A stretch of 64,000 nucleotides of DNA from JAXGXJ01 sp040772905. Its GTDB lineage: Bacteria > Actinomycetota > Thermoleophilia > RBG-16-64-13. The position numbers and the translations under genes were made by a program. Below the pieces are notes generated by a model, which worked only from the letters and a program-made list of their open reading frames with translations, was not told where the DNA came from and did not search any database. Positions 60,737-64,000 of the stretch are shown here, in pieces (positions within the stretch are counted from its first letter, which is position 1; every line of letters starts with the position of its first letter). The stretch spans positions 186,001 through 250,000 of the forward strand of contig JAXGXJ010000004.1 in the NCBI GenBank assembly GCA_040772905.1, in the 5' to 3' direction.

Positions 60737-61324
60737 CTACACCTCCTCCTCGATGGCGTCGGACGAAGGCTCCTCGCCCGGCTCCCATGAACGGGGCTGC
60801 ACAGGCGTCCCCTTTTCTCTCTTCACCAGGATGATGGCACCCACCATGGCCACCAACAGGACCACCGACGCCACCTCGAAGGGCAGCAGCATCTGGTTGA
60901 ACAGCGCCTCGCTGAAGACCCGGGTGGCGCCGCCCGCGGCGGCGACGGCCTCAGGCGTGAAGCCGCCTCGGGCCGAGGTGAAGGTGATGCCGGCCAGGAT
61001 GACCACGAACTCCGCCAGCACCAGCACCGACAGGACCAAGGCCACCCAGCGCTGCGACCGATGGGTCTGCGCCTCCTGCTCGAACGTGCGCAGGTTGAGG
61101 AACATGAGCACGAAGACGAACAACACCAGGATGGCGCCCGCGTAGACCAGGATCTGCACCACGGCCAGGAAGTACGCCCGGGTGAGGAAGAACACGGCCG
61201 CGATGTTGACGAAGGTGAAGATGAGCAGCAGCAGCGCATGCACCACGTTCTTCCGGGTGATGGTGCCGATACCTCCGGCCACGGTGAGCACAGCGAAGAT
61301 GATGAAGAGGATGCGCTCTGTCAT
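60737..61324 (-). CDS. nuoJ: NADH-quinone oxidoreductase subunit J
   Basis: 195 aa, five spans; NVVHALLLLIFTFVNIAAVFFLTRAYFLAVVQILVYAGAILVLFVFVLMFL is diagnostic. Start overlaps the nuoI stop (ATGA). Confidence 0.95.
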   Translation of the reverse strand: MTERILFIIFAVLTVAGGIGTITRKNVVHALLLLIFTFVNIAAVFFLTRAYFLAVVQILVYAGAILVLFVFVLMFLNLRTFEQEAQTHRSQRWVALVLSVLVLAEFVVILAGITFTSARGGFTPEAVAAAGGATRVFSEALFNQMLLPFEVASVVLLVAMVGAIILVKREKGTPVQPRSWEPGEEPSSDAIEEEV

Positions 61325-62178
61325 CGCCGGCCGCCCTTCGGCCCGGTCTTTGAGCCGGCATCGGCGGGGTCGGCGGCATCGTCGTCGCGCGGAGCCGCGC
61401 TTGGTGAGCGAGTGGGCTGGTCGCCCCCGAACGACAACAGACGCGTCAGCTTTGCCGCGGGATCATCGCCGCCCAGTTCAAAGCCCGCCTTCGGCGCACC
61501 GGGGCGCCGCCAGGCCGCGCCGGCTTCAGCCGGGACGACAGAGACTGCCTCGCTCGACGCTCCCTCATCCGGCGCAGGGGCCGACGAGGGAGCCGACGCA
61601 AGGCCTGCAACGAGAGCCCGGCCCATGCTGGGTCCGGGGGCACCCGGCACTCCGGCCGTCCGGCCGGGTCCGCCGGCAGGTCGCACCGCGGGCCCGGCGG
61701 CCTCGTCTTCGAGCCCACGCACGAACACCTCTTTGTGCGCGTTGGCCGCGTTGGCCGTGAGCCAGTCCTTGTCCAACAGGAAATCGCTCTTGTCGTAGGT
61801 GGAGAGCTCGTAGCGGTTGGTCATGACGATGGCCGCCACGGGGCACACTTCTTCACACAGTCCGCAGAAGATGCAACGCGACAGGTCGATCTCGAACACG
61901 GCCGGGTGGCTGCGTCCGTCGGCAGTCTGCTCACCCACCACGCGGATGCACTCCGACGGGCAGATGGTGGGGCACAACATGCAGGCCACACACTTGGTGT
62001 CGCCGGTCTCCGGATCGGAGAGCAACGCATGCGCCCCGCGGAAGCGCGGGAACGGGCGGAGTTTCTCCTTGGGATACTCCACGGTCACCTTGTCCACCAC
62101 GAAGTAGGTGCCGGTGACCGACATCCCGCGCAGGATATCGACGAACGCACCCTTCTTGATGATGTCTCTCAGACCCAT
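61321..62178 (-). CDS. nuoI: NADH-quinone oxidoreductase subunit I with long disordered tail
   Basis: 285 aa. Two [4Fe-4S] motifs, CVACMLCPTICP and CIFCGLCEEVCP, as in all NuoI. After about residue 150 (KEVFVRG) comes a 130-residue Ala/Pro/Gly/Ser tail with no homologous pattern, an unusual extension for a usually 150-180 aa protein. ATG at 62176-62178. Confidence 0.94.
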   Translation of the reverse strand: MGLRDIIKKGAFVDILRGMSVTGTYFVVDKVTVEYPKEKLRPFPRFRGAHALLSDPETGDTKCVACMLCPTICPSECIRVVGEQTADGRSHPAVFEIDLSRCIFCGLCEEVCPVAAIVMTNRYELSTYDKSDFLLDKDWLTANAANAHKEVFVRGLEDEAAGPAVRPAGGPGRTAGVPGAPGPSMGRALVAGLASAPSSAPAPDEGASSEAVSVVPAEAGAAWRRPGAPKAGFELGGDDPAAKLTRLLSFGGDQPTRSPSAAPRDDDAADPADAGSKTGPKGGRR

Positions 62179-62224
62179 CACACCACCGATCCCGTGGTCC
62201 TGCCGCCGTCCACGTCGCCGCCGC

Positions 62225-63250
62225 TCATGCCGTCACGCTCACGATGATGGCGGTGACCGCGAGGTTGAGGATGGACAGCGGAAGGAGGATCTTCCAGCCC
62301 ATGGACATCAGTTGGTTGTAGCGATAGCGGAAGATGGTCCAACGGATCCACATGTAGAGGAACACGAACACGCAGATCTTGAGGAACAGCCAGATGGGCC
62401 CGGGGATGAAGTCCAGCACTTCCAGCGGTGCCCTCCAGCCGCCGAAGTACAGCGTGGAGATGACGGCCGACACGACCACCATGTTCACGTACTCGCTGAA
62501 CATGAACATGCCCCAGCGCATGCCGGAGTATTCGGTCAGATAGCCGGCCACGAGTTCCTGCTCTCCCTCGGGAAGGTCGAACGGGGTACGGTTGAGCTCA
62601 GCCAGGCTGGCCACGAAGAAGATGAGGCCGCCCACCACTTGGGGGATGAAGTACCAATGCCAGAAGTTGCCGGCCTGCCCGTCCACGATGTCGACGAAGT
62701 TGAGCGACCCGGCCATGATGATCACGCCCACCACCGAGAAACCCATGGCGAGCTCGTACGAGATCATCTGGGCGCCCGCGCGCAGACCCCCCAGCATGGA
62801 GTAGTTGCTGTTGGACGACCAACCGGCCAAGACCACGCCGTACACGGCGATGGCTCCCATGGCCAGCATGAGCAGCACGCCGGCATCGAAGTTCGAGATG
62901 ACGTAGTCGAAGCGGTAACCGAACAGGTTGGCCTCACCACCCACAGGACCGAAGGGTACGACGGCCATGGTCACGAACGCCGGTATGAAAGCCAGGTAAG
63001 GCGCGAGCCTGAACACGGGCTTGTCGGCCCGGTCGGGCACTACATCTTCCTTCGAGAGCAGCTTGAAGATGTCGCCGAACGACTGGAAGGAGCCCCAGGG
63101 CCCCAAGTAGGTGGGTCCGACCCTGGCCTGGAAGAAGCCGGCGAACTTGCGCTCGAAGTAGATGATGAACGCCACCATCATCACCACGAGCACCGGCATG
63201 AGGATGGCCTTGATGATGAGGAAGATGAGTTGAGCCAGCCAGTCGGTCAT
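62225..63250 (-). CDS. nuoH: NADH-quinone oxidoreductase subunit H
   Basis: 341 aa, eight spans; ARVGPTYLGPWGSFQSFGDIFKLLSKEDVVP and SNSNYSMLGGLRAGAQMISYELAMG are diagnostic, and RTPFDLPEGEQELVAGYLTEYSG is the conserved quinone-tunnel loop. Start overlaps the nuoD stop (ATGA). Confidence 0.95.
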   Translation of the reverse strand: MTDWLAQLIFLIIKAILMPVLVVMMVAFIIYFERKFAGFFQARVGPTYLGPWGSFQSFGDIFKLLSKEDVVPDRADKPVFRLAPYLAFIPAFVTMAVVPFGPVGGEANLFGYRFDYVISNFDAGVLLMLAMGAIAVYGVVLAGWSSNSNYSMLGGLRAGAQMISYELAMGFSVVGVIIMAGSLNFVDIVDGQAGNFWHWYFIPQVVGGLIFFVASLAELNRTPFDLPEGEQELVAGYLTEYSGMRWGMFMFSEYVNMVVVSAVISTLYFGGWRAPLEVLDFIPGPIWLFLKICVFVFLYMWIRWTIFRYRYNQLMSMGWKILLPLSILNLAVTAIIVSVTA

Positions 63251-64000
63251 CGGTCGGAATCTCCCAGCACGACATCGACACTGGCGAAGATGGCCACCAG
63301 GTCGGCCAGCATCTCACCCTCGACGAGCGCCGGCACGGCCTGGGTGTGGTAGTAGCTGGGCGTGGTGAACCGCACCCGCGCCGGCGTGCCTCCGCCGGTG
63401 GAACGGATGTACACGCCCATCTCGCCTTTGGGCACCTCGATGGCCCGGTAGATCTCGCCCACCGGCGCCTGAGGACCCTGGAACACCTGGTAGAAGTCCT
63501 GGATCATGGCCCCTGCGTCGCGCATGACGTCCTTCTTGCGCGGCAGCGTGTGCCCGATGTCGCTGGAGATGTAGGGGCCGTCCGGCAGCCGGTCCAGACA
63601 CTGGGCGATGATGCGGCACGATTCGCGCATCTCCTTGGCCCGCACCAGGAAACGATCGTAGACGTCGGCGTTGTACTCCACGGCCACGTCAAAGTCCACC
63701 TCTTGGTAGGCGGCGTAGGGTTCGTCCTTGCGCAGGTCGCGCGACACCCCGGCCGCGCGCAGCGGCGGCCCGGTCACACGCCACGCGAAGCAGTCCTCAG
63801 AGGTGAAGATGCCCACGCCTTTGGCCCGCTTGTAGTAGATGCGGTTGTGCTTGATGATGCGCTCGTACTCGGCGATGCGCTTGGGGATGAACTCGATGAC
63901 CTTTCGGCAGCGATGCTCGAAGCCCTCGGGTAGGTCCTTGGCCACGCCGCCGATACGGGCGAACGAGTGCGTCAGCCGCGCCCCCGTGAGCATCTCGAAC
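63247..64000 (-). CDS. nuoD: NADH-quinone oxidoreductase subunit D, C-terminal part
   Basis: About 250 aa visible, cut by the right edge; the ATG near 63993 is internal. HCRKVIEFIPKRIAEYERI, TGPPLRAAGVSRDLRKDEPYAAYQEVDFDV and the C-terminus DLVAIFASVDVVLGDSDR match NuoD. Runs directly into nuoH, so nuoE, F and G are not between them. Confidence 0.93.
   Translation of the reverse strand, partial: FEMLTGARLTHSFARIGGVAKDLPEGFEHRCRKVIEFIPKRIAEYERIIKHNRIYYKRAKGVGIFTSEDCFAWRVTGPPLRAAGVSRDLRKDEPYAAYQEVDFDVAVEYNADVYDRFLVRAKEMRESCRIIAQCLDRLPDGPYISSDIGHTLPRKKDVMRDAGAMIQDFYQVFQGPQAPVGEIYRAIEVPKGEMGVYIRSTGGGTPARVRFTTPSYYHTQAVPALVEGEMLADLVAIFASVDVVLGDSDR

Overview
The window reads as a high-GC chromosome segment from an anaerobic or facultative, probably deep-branching actinobacterial-type organism. 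That placement is inferred from the very high GC at third codon positions, a topA-tmk-holB-ricT block with a PSP1/RicT protein, an archaeal-style topoisomerase I, and a complex I operon in which nuoD runs straight into nuoH. No 16S rRNA or other marker is present, so the taxonomy is a guess.

Layout. (1) 1-22.3 kb is an amino-acid and keto-acid catabolism island. It holds a complete branched-chain amino acid ABC transporter (livHMGF plus a binding lipoprotein), alanine dehydrogenase, a class III PLP enzyme, a divergent TetR regulator, indolepyruvate:ferredoxin oxidoreductase (iorAB) with an ADP-forming acyl-CoA synthetase, an LVIVD-propeller protein, a GntR/FCD regulator, a DUF3237 protein, an SDR, and a second ABC system whose permease LivM and both ATPases are one polypeptide. 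Together these suggest uptake of amino acids, transamination, oxidative decarboxylation to acyl-CoA and substrate-level ATP formation. (2) 22.3-27.5 kb holds a cytoplasmic RdhA-like iron-sulfur protein, an APC permease, and a metallophosphoesterase paired with a nucleotidyltransferase-like protein. (3) 27.5-37.3 kb is a metal and stress region: copper P-type ATPase, a PocR/HATPase sensor, a two-component system, a secreted Cys-rich repeat protein, a metallophosphoesterase, ArsM and ArsR. (4) 37,479-47,073 is a 9.6-kb element integrated in tRNA-Thr(CGU), bounded by a 47-bp direct repeat. It has a tyrosine integrase, an excisionase-like protein, a primase/DUF3987 protein, small replication-side genes, and two envelope cargo genes driven by near-identical promoters. 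(5) 47.2-55.3 kb is housekeeping: ricT, holB, tmk, topA, then a STAS protein, a TPR protein and an amidohydrolase. (6) 55.4-64 kb is the nuo operon from nuoN back to nuoD, which is cut by the window edge.

Regulation visible in the DNA: paired TetR-like half-sites around a near-consensus liv promoter; a shared palindromic motif at the acd-iorAB and LVIVD promoters; three 11-bp-spaced repeats upstream of both the two-component operon and the Cys-rich gene; a perfect palindrome at the arsR promoter; and 11-bp-spaced integrase arm-type repeats inside both ends of the element. Intergenic hairpins ending most transcripts are long perfect GC stems. Many long open frames antisense to real genes are artefacts of GC content and were left out.
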